A stretch of DNA of 64,000 bases from Elusimicrobiota bacterium. Lineage in GTDB: Bacteria > Elusimicrobiota > Elusimicrobia > UBA1565 > UBA9628. The position numbers and the translations under genes were made by a program. The notes under the pieces are model-generated. The model did no database searches and had not been told where the DNA came from. It saw nothing but the letters and a program-made list of their open reading frames with translations. Where the stretch lies: the NCBI GenBank assembly GCA_016194705.1, contig JACQAZ010000018.1, forward strand, positions 42,146 through 106,145, in the 5' to 3' direction. Shown in pieces: positions 25,171-33,217 of this stretch (position 1 is its first letter; each line of letters opens with the position of its first letter).

Positions 25171-26925
25171 CTAGAACCTCGCGGAGTGGCCGTGCTTGAT
25201 GCTCTGGATGAGTATGGGAGCGAGCCAATTCGCGACCACGGCCTGCCCGTAGGAGCTTAGGTGCGCCGAATCCCACCACAGGAAGCCCGTCGAGTCGATC
25301 CGCGGGTCGTTGAGATGGCCGTTGAGGTCATAGATCGGGGTTCCGTACGCCCGGGCCTCTATCTCCAATATCCGGCGCCGCGCGGCGGGCCCCTCATTGT
25401 GATAGGGATCGATCTCTCTGCGCGGGCCCGACCGGCTCATGCCGCGCGGCCGAGGGCCGCGCCACCGAAAGCCCCGCGCCATGGCCTCCTTGAGGAGGAT
25501 CGTCGCGATCCCCTTCGATCGGTTCTCCCTCAGAAACTTGGAGATCCCGGAAGTCAACTGCTCGAGATTGCCGTTGACCGAGAAGTTGATCACGACGAGA
25601 TCGGGCTTGAACCTTAGGTAGGTGCGCTGGTAAGCGACGAACAACTGGCTAGCGTTCGTCCCGGAGACTGCGATGTTGAGGGATTCGATCGGAATCTTGG
25701 GCCCGAAGGACGCGGCGAGCGACCGATGTGTGCGCGCGAAGAAGGTCTCCGAGAGCCGCTGCGCCCCGGACCCGATGGTTTGAGATGAGCCGACGAAGAG
25801 TATCCGATACGCGGTCTTCCTTCGGGCCGCGAGCTCTTCGAACATCGGCGGGGTCAGGACCGCCGGCGGAGCCGCCGGATCCCGGCCGCAGAAGATGGGT
25901 CCGTCCCAAATCCTTCGGCCGGGATATTCCGGCGGGAAGGAGCGCGCGTCCCCGGCCATTTTGCCCATGATGCCATGTCGCCAGACGCTGAAGATTCTGC
26001 TGCGCACTCCTTCCACGGTCTGATAGAACTCGGCCGGTTTCGGCCCGAACAGCGGCCGGGACAACGAATCCACCTGCAGCCCGGACCAGCAGCAGTAATC
26101 GAACAGGAAGAAGCTCGCGCCGGCGCCGAGCAGGACGAGATTCGCGGCCGCCAATCCCAGCGCCGTCGATCTGGGCTGATTCTTGCGCCAGGCGGGCGGG
26201 GCGAAGGCGAGCCCGCAGAGGAGGAGCAGCGCCGCCGCGTTCAGCGCAAGTATGCGCCGTTCACCCTTTCGGTTGAGGAAGTCTTCGGTCTCGGTCCGCC
26301 CATCGGCGTCCTTGATGAAGACGTTGTCCACGGACGCCCCTCCGAAGCCGCCTCGGAATCCGAAGAGCTGTCCCGCCTCGGCGGCTTCCTGCACCGAGGC
26401 GATGGGCTGTCCATCCAATGCGGCCTGCAGGCGCCCCGCGTCGAACGCGAGCTCCAGCCGATGCCAGCGCCCGGGCAGCCTCTGGGGGGCAAGCCTTCGC
26501 GACGATGCGAAGCCTCCGTCCGGGGAGGCGCGGAAGAAGACGCCTTCATGATCGGGGTTCGCGCTGAGCCTCAGGCCTGAGAATCCCTGCTCCGTCTTAT
26601 TGAACACGACGCTGAGCTCCGCGCCCGGCTCGACTTTGAAGTCGAAAACGATTCCTCTCGGTTTGAACGGCCGCCTCCAGAGGACCTCATTGCAGCCATA
26701 CCAGGCCGCGAGGTTCAATCGATTGTGGTGCAGCGCCTGGCGGGACAGCAGGAAGCTGTCGGACCCCATGACGCCCATTTCGAAGGTCCTCTTCGTGCTG
26801 ATCCAACGACCGTTGAGCAGGAGGGTGTTTTGAGAGTATTGGAGGAACTCGGTCCAGAGCCACGCATTGCCGGCGATCAAGGCGGACAGCAGGAGCAAGG
26901 GGCTCTTCAAGTCTTTCATGAGCAA
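25171..26925 (-). CDS. Membrane-anchored SGNH-hydrolase-like protein with N-terminal beta-sandwich
   Basis: A 584-residue protein. An N-terminal hydrophobic segment (LLLLSALIAGNAWLW) is followed by about 160 residues that look like a concanavalin/LamG-like sandwich (GIVFDFKVEPGAELSVVF, GRWHRLELAFDAGRLQ). Two hydrophobic segments come next (ALNAAALLLLCGLAF and LGLAAANLVLLGAGASFFLF), then an SGNH domain with FVGSSQTIGSGA (GSS replaces GDS), NFSVNGN, and WWDSAHLSSYGQ as the Asp-His dyad. The Ser-Asn-His set is kept, so esterase or acyltransferase activity on a surface glycan is plausible, with the sandwich binding sugar. A second ATG two codons in is possible. Divergent from the third TRAP binding protein. 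Confidence 0.72.
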   Translation of the reverse strand: MLMKDLKSPLLLLSALIAGNAWLWTEFLQYSQNTLLLNGRWISTKRTFEMGVMGSDSFLLSRQALHHNRLNLAAWYGCNEVLWRRPFKPRGIVFDFKVEPGAELSVVFNKTEQGFSGLRLSANPDHEGVFFRASPDGGFASSRRLAPQRLPGRWHRLELAFDAGRLQAALDGQPIASVQEAAEAGQLFGFRGGFGGASVDNVFIKDADGRTETEDFLNRKGERRILALNAAALLLLCGLAFAPPAWRKNQPRSTALGLAAANLVLLGAGASFFLFDYCCWSGLQVDSLSRPLFGPKPAEFYQTVEGVRSRIFSVWRHGIMGKMAGDARSFPPEYPGRRIWDGPIFCGRDPAAPPAVLTPPMFEELAARRKTAYRILFVGSSQTIGSGAQRLSETFFARTHRSLAASFGPKIPIESLNIAVSGTNASQLFVAYQRTYLRFKPDLVVINFSVNGNLEQLTSGISKFLRENRSKGIATILLKEAMARGFRWRGPRPRGMSRSGPRREIDPYHNEGPAARRRILEIEARAYGTPIYDLNGHLNDPRIDSTGFLWWDSAHLSSYGQAVVANWLAPILIQSIKHGHSARF

Positions 26926-27001
26926 GGGTAAAATAGCAGATTCGAAGCACTATGAAATCGCCGGCCGAAGTGGCATGTTCTGCGGGCGCTCAAGCGAGCT
27001 G

Positions 27002-27030
27002 TCGACAACCCGTTTGCACTCTGGTACAGT
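27002..27030 (+). promoter_or_regulatory. Candidate promoter of the third DctP-like gene
   Basis: TCGACA (27002-27007, five of six) and TACAGT (27025-27030, four of six) are 17 bases apart. The expected start site is near 27037, eight bases before the ATG at 27045, with no Shine-Dalgarno sequence in between. Confidence 0.4.
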
Positions 27031-27044
27031 ATTCCAGAACAAAA

Positions 27045-28052
27045 ATGATCCTCTCCGCGTTTGCCCTGGCCGTCGGCCTGCTCGGACGAGCGCCGGCCGA
27101 CGCCGCGACCTATCATCTTCGCTTTGTCCTCGTCCACGAGCACAGCCCCGCCGTCGAACAGGGCGCGCGCGACTTCGCCGCGCGCGTCGAGAATGAGACC
27201 GGAGGAGACGTATCCGTCGAGGTGCTGGGCCGGGATGAATACGGAAAGCGCTACCGCGGCGGCAAGCGCTCGGGGATGTGGACGGTGCAGTCCGACGCCG
27301 CGTCCGGCAAGGTGGAGATCGTCCAGACCTACACCCATCTTCTCAGCGTCTACGCGCCGTCGCTTCGGATTCTCGGGCTGCCGTATGCTTTTCGCGACTA
27401 CGATCACACTGAGGCCGTGCTCGATGGGCAGATCGGCCGCGAGCTTATGCACTCGTTGGACGCGTCTTCGCCGCTTCACGCCCTGGGCTTCACCTACAGC
27501 GGGGGCTTCGGGGTCTTCGCCACGACCAAGCAAGAGATGCACTCGCCTCGCGACCTCGAGGGATTGCGGATATTCATGATGGGGGGGCCGATCACCTCGG
27601 CCATCGCGGGACGTCTGGGTTTCGAGACCTGGTCGGGACCGCCGGAGGCTTTCGGGCCATTGGCCCAAGCGGGGTTGCTCGACGGTCTCGAGACGGTCTA
27701 CTCCTGCTTCGCGGGCTACGGCGACGACCGTTACGCGAAGGTCGTGACCGAGACATATCACTTCCTCGGGACGACGATGATCGTCATCAACAAGAAAGCA
27801 TTCGAAGCCCTCCCCGAACGATATCGAACGATCGTCGAGCGGGCGGCGCGCGAGGCGGCGGCGAAGGAGCGGCGTGAGAGCATCGCTCTCAACGCCGAGC
27901 TGCGTGCGCGCCTGATCAAGGAGGGGGTGAAGATCGTGACCCCCACGGCCCAAGAGCGGCGCGCGCTCGAAGAGGCGCTGGAGCCGGTCTCAGCCGAGCT
28001 CGGCCGGACTTTCGGACCAGGGCTCCTGGAGAGGATCCGCAAGACGCGCTAG
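27045..28052 (+). CDS. TRAP-type solute-binding protein (DctP-like), orphan, copy 3
   Basis: A 335-residue periplasmic binding protein. The signal peptide (ILSAFALAVGLLGRAPADA) follows the ATG at 27045; an upstream in-frame ATG at 26952 would add 31 residues of non-signal sequence. The fold matches copy 2 (HEHSPAVEQGARDF, YTHLLSV, LPYAFRD, FTYSGGFGVF). The usual carboxylate-binding Arg is missing: the segment reads GLRIFMMGGP where copy 2 has GLRVRTENTP. It therefore probably does not bind a simple carboxylate in the usual way. It is followed 16 bases later by a cupin lipoprotein and then a GT39-cupin gene, with no permease. A role with those proteins is inferred. Confidence 0.85.
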   Translation: MILSAFALAVGLLGRAPADAATYHLRFVLVHEHSPAVEQGARDFAARVENETGGDVSVEVLGRDEYGKRYRGGKRSGMWTVQSDAASGKVEIVQTYTHLLSVYAPSLRILGLPYAFRDYDHTEAVLDGQIGRELMHSLDASSPLHALGFTYSGGFGVFATTKQEMHSPRDLEGLRIFMMGGPITSAIAGRLGFETWSGPPEAFGPLAQAGLLDGLETVYSCFAGYGDDRYAKVVTETYHFLGTTMIVINKKAFEALPERYRTIVERAAREAAAKERRESIALNAELRARLIKEGVKIVTPTAQERRALEEALEPVSAELGRTFGPGLLERIRKTR

Positions 28053-28068
28053 GCGCGTGCGGGCGCGG

Positions 28069-28527
28069 ATGAAGAGCGGCGCGACGGCTGCCGTCCTGGC
28101 GACCCTGTCGCTGGCCGCCTGCGGGCGGCCGGACGGCCTCAGCCGCCCTGAGAGACCGCCGGCCGTCGTTGCGATATCAGAGCTCCTCCGGGCCCTCCCG
28201 GATTCTCCGGGCCGGCAGAGGGTCTGGGCGCTCGAGCGTCAGCCGGAGTTGTCCGCCTCCATCGTCGACCCGAGGGGGACCAGGCTTGGAATGGGCCAGA
28301 ACCCTCGCGCCCGGACGCGGCTCCTCATCCTGAAGGGAACCGTGCGCGTCCGGGCGGGGCTCGGGGAACGGACGCTGGGACCGGGGTCCTTCGTGTCGGT
28401 GCCGCGCGGGATGTTCCGCCGCATCTCCCCCGCGGGAGAGGGGCAGATCCTCTACCTCCGCGTCTTGGCCCCCGACATGGATCGGACCATCAGCGTCGAG
28501 CCGCGCTCTCGCGGGGGCGGGCGGTGA
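28069..28527 (+). CDS. Cupin-like lipoprotein, copy 2
   Basis: A 152-residue lipoprotein with lipobox LAAC after a hydrophobic signal. The mature part has a cupin-like barrel (LLILKGTVRVRAGLGERTL, then GPGSFVSVPRGMFRRISP) without the metal-binding His residues. The ATG at 28069 is used; a GTG at 28057 is in frame. It lies between the third TRAP binding protein and the second GT39-cupin gene, whose start touches its stop (GTGATG). The order repeats that of copy 1, which supports a functional pair with the GT39-cupin protein. Confidence 0.7.
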   Translation: MKSGATAAVLATLSLAACGRPDGLSRPERPPAVVAISELLRALPDSPGRQRVWALERQPELSASIVDPRGTRLGMGQNPRARTRLLILKGTVRVRAGLGERTLGPGSFVSVPRGMFRRISPAGEGQILYLRVLAPDMDRTISVEPRSRGGGR

Positions 28528-30617
28528 TGCGCGGCAAGAATCTCCGGCTCGGGCCGGCCTTGGTCGCCGTCACTGCCGCGGCTGCAGCCGCGCGGCTCGT
28601 GGGACTCGGCCAGGGCCTCGACCCGCTGGAAGTGAATTCGTTTTGGTACGGCCGGATGCCGCTTTCCGACATCTTCCGCGCGGCGGATTACTTCCCGCAC
28701 CTCTACGCGCTGGTCCATCTCTGCGGGCCCATTTTCGGAGATTCCGAAACGGCTCTGCGGCTTCCCTTCGTTCTCGCGGGGGTTCTTCAGGTCCCGATCG
28801 TCTTTTGGCTTGGCAGGAGGCTCTTCTCCGAGCGCGTCGGCCTGCTGGCCGCCATCCTGACCGCCTTCTCTCCTTTCCAGGTGCAGCAATCCCAGACCGC
28901 GCGCTATTACGTTCTGCTGATTCTGTACGCGAGCCTGATGCTCGCTTCCCTCTTGGAGGCTTGGGGTTCAAGGGACCGGCGGCGGGCGCTGGCCTGGACG
29001 GGATTTGCGGGAGCGGCCATTCTGAATCTGCACACACATCTCTTCGCGCTCTATCCCTTGGCGTTGAGCGTGTGTTCCGCTACGATCCTCGGACTTTCGG
29101 GAGTAGGACGAAAAGGAAGCAATAGGAGGAACGCTCTGTGCTTGGTCGTGATCCTCCTTGTCTGCGCGGCCTGCGCGTCGGACACAGGGCGCAGATACTG
29201 GATGTTTTTTGGGACCCAACTGTCGAGCGGTCGCTCGCTCTTCGAATCGACGGAGCTGCGGATATTCAACCGCGGAAACATTTTCGTGCAGATCTTCGCG
29301 GGGTTCAGCGGCGGCGGCAGGGCCGCCGCGCTGTTCGCCTTCCTCGCGGGGGCCGGCACCGTTCTCCGCTGGAGAAACGATCGGGACTCCCTGCTGCATA
29401 TTGCGCTCTGGCTGGGAGCACCCCTCGCGTCCCTGTTCGTGGTGCGGTCGTACTATCATTTCGAGCCTTGGTATTTCGCCTTCCTCGCGCCGTTGTGGCT
29501 GATCTGGGCGGCCTGCGGCATCGACGCGGTCGTGGACGAATTGGCGCGGGCCCATCCCCGCTGGGGACGCGCGACTTTGGTGGGCCTCACAGGCTTGGCC
29601 GTCTGGCTCAACGGCGGCGCCCTGCTGGACTATTACAGCGTCGCGCGGTCAGGATGGAAGGATGCCATCGCGGAAATCAACGCCGGCTGCGTGCCGGGAG
29701 ACGTGGTGTTTCTGCAGCCGGAGTCGGGCCGGGAATTGGTGACCCGCTATTATTCGTTGGCTCGCGGATGCCGGCTCTTTGACCTCTCTTATCTGTCGCG
29801 ACCGGATCGCGATGCGACCGGCACGCTCTTCGGACGTCATCGACGCATCTGGCTGGCGGCGCAGGATGTCCCGGTTCCCATCCAGCGCGAAGAAGCGTCG
29901 CGGGTCCGCTCTTTGTTGGAGCGGGCCTACGGCAGACAAGTGGAGTGGATGCATAAGGACATCCGCGTCGTGCTTTACGAAAGACGCCGCGGCGCCGCGA
30001 CGGCCGGGGCGTTTATTGGCCTCGCGGCAGCGCCCTTTCCGGCCGGCTATAGCAAGGGTAACGAACGGCTGCCCGCCTCTGAATTCTTCATCGGCAACCT
30101 GGGGGATGCGCCCGAGGTCGTATGGTCCATCCCTCGATCCTCGGGACCTCTGGTGCGGATGATCCGGCTGGAGCCTGGAGGCGAGGCGGCCTCGCCATTG
30201 CAGGCCGGCCATGCCTATGTGCTCTCAGGTGCGGTTCAAGCCGTCGGAGGCCGCAGCCGCTGGCAAGAGGGGGACATATTGGCCTGGGGCGGGGACAAGC
30301 GATTCTTGCTGCGAGCCGCCCGCGGTACTCGGGCGGCGGTGCTGCAGCTTTCGCCTACCGACGAAGTTCCTTCGTTGGTCAGGGTGAGGCCGGGAGAAAC
30401 GCTCGACAGCGTCGATCGGCGTTCGCTCGTCGTCGTGCTTAGAGGACGATTGAAGCTGCGGACCCCATTCCACGGGCCGGAAGAAGGAGGGGAATTGTAT
30501 TTCCTAAAGGGGGATGCCTTCACGAGGAGACGGGCTCGATGGCACGATTCCCGAGTGAGTAATGCCGGCCCGGAGGACGCGATCCTCCTCATCGCCGGAA
30601 TTCTGCGCCCGAACTAA
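28524..30617 (+). CDS. GT39-like membrane glycosyltransferase fused to cupin-like domains, copy 2
   Basis: A 697-residue protein with the same layout as 8305-10605. The N-terminal part is a polytopic GT-C protein: LDPLEVNSFWYG in the first loop, LRLPFVLAG, ARYYVLLILYASL, and many membrane segments to about residue 370. The C-terminal 200 residues again resemble two cupin barrels (AGHAYVLSGAVQAV...WQEGDILAWGG; RPGETLDSVDRRSLVVVLRGRLKL) without metal ligands. The GTG at 28524 or the ATG at 28527 can start it. In the first loop the Asp-Glu pair of copy 1 becomes Asp-Pro-Leu-Glu, so the copies may use different substrates. Periplasmic sugar transfer is the likely role; the cupin tail's job is unknown. 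Confidence 0.73.
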   Translation: MMRGKNLRLGPALVAVTAAAAAARLVGLGQGLDPLEVNSFWYGRMPLSDIFRAADYFPHLYALVHLCGPIFGDSETALRLPFVLAGVLQVPIVFWLGRRLFSERVGLLAAILTAFSPFQVQQSQTARYYVLLILYASLMLASLLEAWGSRDRRRALAWTGFAGAAILNLHTHLFALYPLALSVCSATILGLSGVGRKGSNRRNALCLVVILLVCAACASDTGRRYWMFFGTQLSSGRSLFESTELRIFNRGNIFVQIFAGFSGGGRAAALFAFLAGAGTVLRWRNDRDSLLHIALWLGAPLASLFVVRSYYHFEPWYFAFLAPLWLIWAACGIDAVVDELARAHPRWGRATLVGLTGLAVWLNGGALLDYYSVARSGWKDAIAEINAGCVPGDVVFLQPESGRELVTRYYSLARGCRLFDLSYLSRPDRDATGTLFGRHRRIWLAAQDVPVPIQREEASRVRSLLERAYGRQVEWMHKDIRVVLYERRRGAATAGAFIGLAAAPFPAGYSKGNERLPASEFFIGNLGDAPEVVWSIPRSSGPLVRMIRLEPGGEAASPLQAGHAYVLSGAVQAVGGRSRWQEGDILAWGGDKRFLLRAARGTRAAVLQLSPTDEVPSLVRVRPGETLDSVDRRSLVVVLRGRLKLRTPFHGPEEGGELYFLKGDAFTRRRARWHDSRVSNAGPEDAILLIAGILRPN

Positions 30618-30639
30618 CCGGCAGAGGGCTTCTTCCGAT

Positions 30640-31437
30640 TCAGGGCTTTTGGAGGCCGGGGACCGCGGCCGGCGCGGCCTTCCAATCGCGCAGCGTCGTC
30701 AGGCACCGCTTCGAGAGCTTGTCCTGATGCGCGAGGAGGCAGGCACGCGCCTCTCCCCTGGAAGGATCTTTGCAAATCGAGGCAATTTCGGAGGCGCACT
30801 CATCGGCCAGCTGACGGCGCTTGACTGCCTTCCGGCACCAGGGGGACAACTGGTCGAGCTTTTTCGCCAGACAGGAAGTCGTTTGGGTCTTGGACTTCGT
30901 CTCCGGACATAATTCGTCCTTTTCGCGCTTGCACTGCCTGACCCAATAGGGCGACCAAGTGAGCTTGGTCAGGCACTCGAACGGGAGTTCTTCGCTGTGG
31001 CCTGAAAGGCAGCGCACGGTCGCTTCTCCCCCCTTGGCGTCCTTGCAGAACTGCTGCTTGGGCGCCAGACAGGGGTTCTTTTCCGCGGCGCTCTCGTATT
31101 CCTGTTTGCACGCCGGGGAGGCTTCCTCGAGATGATCGGAGAGGCAGTTGGCAATCGAAGCCAGGGGACCCGCATCGCGGCAAATTGTGAAGATCAGCTC
31201 CCGACAGGCGTCCCGAGGGTCGATAAGCGCCTCGCGGCACGGCGGTGAAATCCGCCCCCAGTTATCGAGCAGGCAGGCGATCTGAGAGTCGGCGGGCGCG
31301 TCCTGACAGTAGAGGTTGATGTCCTTGCCGCAGGAGGTTGAGACCGCCCGGAGCGGCGCGGCCGGAAGAATGAGCGCGGCCGCCAGCGCGAACCCGCGCA
31401 GCCTCGGAACGGCGTCCGCCGTTTTCGGGAGCATCAT
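30640..31437 (-). CDS. Secreted protein with five GLG1-like cysteine-rich repeats
   Basis: A 265-residue exported protein. After the signal peptide (FALAAALILPAAPLRA) come five repeats of about 45 residues, each with four Cys in a CX6-8C, about 11, C, X10-12, C pattern: CGKDINLYC, CRELIFTIC, CLAPKQQFC, CKREKDELC and CASEIASIC begin them. This is the pattern of the Golgi apparatus protein 1 (cysteine-rich FGFR) repeat, better known from animals. All 20 Cys could form disulfides in the periplasm or outside. The start is one of two adjacent ATG codons at 31437/31434. It is divergent from an SGNH gene. Binding to glycan or protein ligands is a guess. Confidence 0.75.
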   Translation of the reverse strand: MMLPKTADAVPRLRGFALAAALILPAAPLRAVSTSCGKDINLYCQDAPADSQIACLLDNWGRISPPCREALIDPRDACRELIFTICRDAGPLASIANCLSDHLEEASPACKQEYESAAEKNPCLAPKQQFCKDAKGGEATVRCLSGHSEELPFECLTKLTWSPYWVRQCKREKDELCPETKSKTQTTSCLAKKLDQLSPWCRKAVKRRQLADECASEIASICKDPSRGEARACLLAHQDKLSKRCLTTLRDWKAAPAAVPGLQKP

Positions 31438-31452
31438 CGAATTACGATATAC

Positions 31453-31458
31453 TACAAT
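31453..31458 (+). promoter_or_regulatory. Candidate -10 box for the SGNH-radical SAM-cupin operon
   Basis: TACAAT (five of six) ends eight bases before the ATG at 31466, with seven bases between. No good -35 is seen. The 28-base gap to the divergent cysteine-rich gene leaves no room for a leader with a ribosome-binding site. Confidence 0.33.
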
Positions 31459-31465
31459 TTCGTTC

Positions 31466-33217
31466 ATGCGCCCGCCAAGCGGCGTTCGTATTCTCCGCAT
31501 TTTTCTCTACTTGCTCTTCCTCGGCGCGGTTCTCTTGAGCGTGGACGGGGCGCTCTATTGGCGCTACCTGCGCGCGACTTGGACGCCCTTGCCGGGAAGG
31601 ACCTACATCCGTTCCGTGCGTTGGGTGCCCCCTCAGACCTTGCTCCGCCTCGGCTGGCTCGCCGCAGACAAGGACAGCTCGTTCGTCCGCCACGAGATGA
31701 AGAAACCGGCTGGGGTCGTGCGCGTCGGCTGCTTGGGGGATTCCTTCACTTATGGGGACGAAGTGGGCCCCTCCGAGGACTATCCGACGATCTTGCAGCG
31801 GCTCTTTCGTGAAAGGGGATATTCTCAGGTCGAAGTCATTAATTTTGGGAACGGGTGGTACGGCTTTTCGCAGGTTTTTACTTTATGGAATGATGTCGCC
31901 CGCCGTTTCGACCTGGACTATGTGCTGCTGGGTCCGCAGACTTTCCATTTCCCAAGGGACACGACCTTCGACCACGCCTCCCCCTCGACGATCCATTTCC
32001 TTCACGCCCGACATGTGCTCGAGGGCGACGGGCTGCGTCTCATCGAGGTCGTGGGCGACACCTTCGCGAATCGGACGGCGGCCTACCGGAGCTTCATCCC
32101 GCATTTGCGCTACCTGCGCTATGACCGGAGAGCGCCAGCTTTTCTGGCCTGTCTGATCCCGCGCGGCAGGGAGCTCCCCAATCCTTTCTATTACCGTCGG
32201 GACATGAAAGGCGAATTGGACGAGGTCTATCGGAGGCTGCTCTTGCGGATGGCCGACACCGGGGCGCAAATCGTCCTGGGGCATTACGATCAGTGGGTCG
32301 TCGATCTCGCGCATGGTCTGGGCCGCGCGAACATCGATGCCGTGAAGCTCGAGCCGGTGCGCCGGTTTCCCTATAGCCTGCCGAAAGGCCACAACAGCCC
32401 TTCGGGCAATCGTCTTCTCGCCGAGCAGTTCTTCGCGATCCTGACCGGCCGGAGCCGGGCGGTACTGCCGCTGATCGCCGTCAAGCCGCTGGAGAAGCCC
32501 GCGGCTCCTTCGGCGCGCCTCCCGGCTAGGTCTCTGGAGTCCTATGCGCGGGTCGCGGTCGGTCTAGAGGGCGGCAAGCCGTGGCGCTTCGTCGAGATCA
32601 TGAACGGCACGTTCACGCGGGATATGCCGGGCGAATTCATTCGGACGGACAAGGTCAAGTCGCTGCTTGCGCTCACGGTCTCCGGACAGCTCCCGCCCCA
32701 GGGGGTTTTCTATCCTTTCTCCGAGGAACTCGAAGAGGGGATGCCCTTGATCTTGCGGTCCCGGCGCGGCGACCATCCTTTGGGCCGCGTCGCCTTGCTG
32801 CGGCCGGACCTCCAAGTCGGCATCGTCGACTTAAGCGGCGGACTCGGCCTGACGGCCCCCGCCTTCGGCGATATGGACGCGCTCTATGCCGCGCGGGAGC
32901 CGTTGTCCCGGTATCTGCCCGGGGACGTCTTTCTGGGGGGAAAGGCGGTCTTTCATTTGGCGGGACTTCCCTCGGACCCGAAAGGACGCGTCGCGCTTCA
33001 TCCGCTTCGTGGGAAGTTCCTTAAGGTCTACTCTCCGGCCGAGTTGCTCGGCGAGCGCTCCGCTCGCCGCGCGGGCTTGTTGAGCCTCCGCTTCGAATCG
33101 AGCGCCGGGCCGGCCGCCTCGGTCCCGCTGGCGGCCTGGAGCCGCGCCGATGACGACTTGGTTGCACGTTTCGATTCTCCCGGGATTCAGCATCCGCTGA
33201 GGAGGTCGGTGCGGTGA
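31466..33217 (+). CDS. Membrane-anchored SGNH-hydrolase-like protein, tandem copy 1
   Basis: A 583-residue protein. One N-terminal membrane anchor (FLYLLFLGAVLLSV) is followed by an SGNH domain with CLGDSFTYGDEV, INFGNGWYGFSQ, VLLGPQTFHF and a C-terminal block KGHNSPSGNRLLAEQFF. The His is present but the usual Asp three residues before it is not. From about residue 365 there is a second region of about 210 residues (GGKPWRFVEIMNG...) shared only with the protein at 34505-36286 and not recognised. The ATG at 31466 places the anchor correctly. It starts an operon of four overlapping genes (GTGA, ATGA, TTGA). A glycan acylesterase or acyltransferase in the periplasm is the likely role. Confidence 0.75.
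   Translation: MRPPSGVRILRIFLYLLFLGAVLLSVDGALYWRYLRATWTPLPGRTYIRSVRWVPPQTLLRLGWLAADKDSSFVRHEMKKPAGVVRVGCLGDSFTYGDEVGPSEDYPTILQRLFRERGYSQVEVINFGNGWYGFSQVFTLWNDVARRFDLDYVLLGPQTFHFPRDTTFDHASPSTIHFLHARHVLEGDGLRLIEVVGDTFANRTAAYRSFIPHLRYLRYDRRAPAFLACLIPRGRELPNPFYYRRDMKGELDEVYRRLLLRMADTGAQIVLGHYDQWVVDLAHGLGRANIDAVKLEPVRRFPYSLPKGHNSPSGNRLLAEQFFAILTGRSRAVLPLIAVKPLEKPAAPSARLPARSLESYARVAVGLEGGKPWRFVEIMNGTFTRDMPGEFIRTDKVKSLLALTVSGQLPPQGVFYPFSEELEEGMPLILRSRRGDHPLGRVALLRPDLQVGIVDLSGGLGLTAPAFGDMDALYAAREPLSRYLPGDVFLGGKAVFHLAGLPSDPKGRVALHPLRGKFLKVYSPAELLGERSARRAGLLSLRFESSAGPAASVPLAAWSRADDDLVARFDSPGIQHPLRRSVR

Noticed and set aside
26952..27044. Longer N-terminus for the third TRAP binding protein
   Set aside because: The added residues contain Cys and polar sequence unlike a signal peptide, and the promoter boxes fall inside this stretch.
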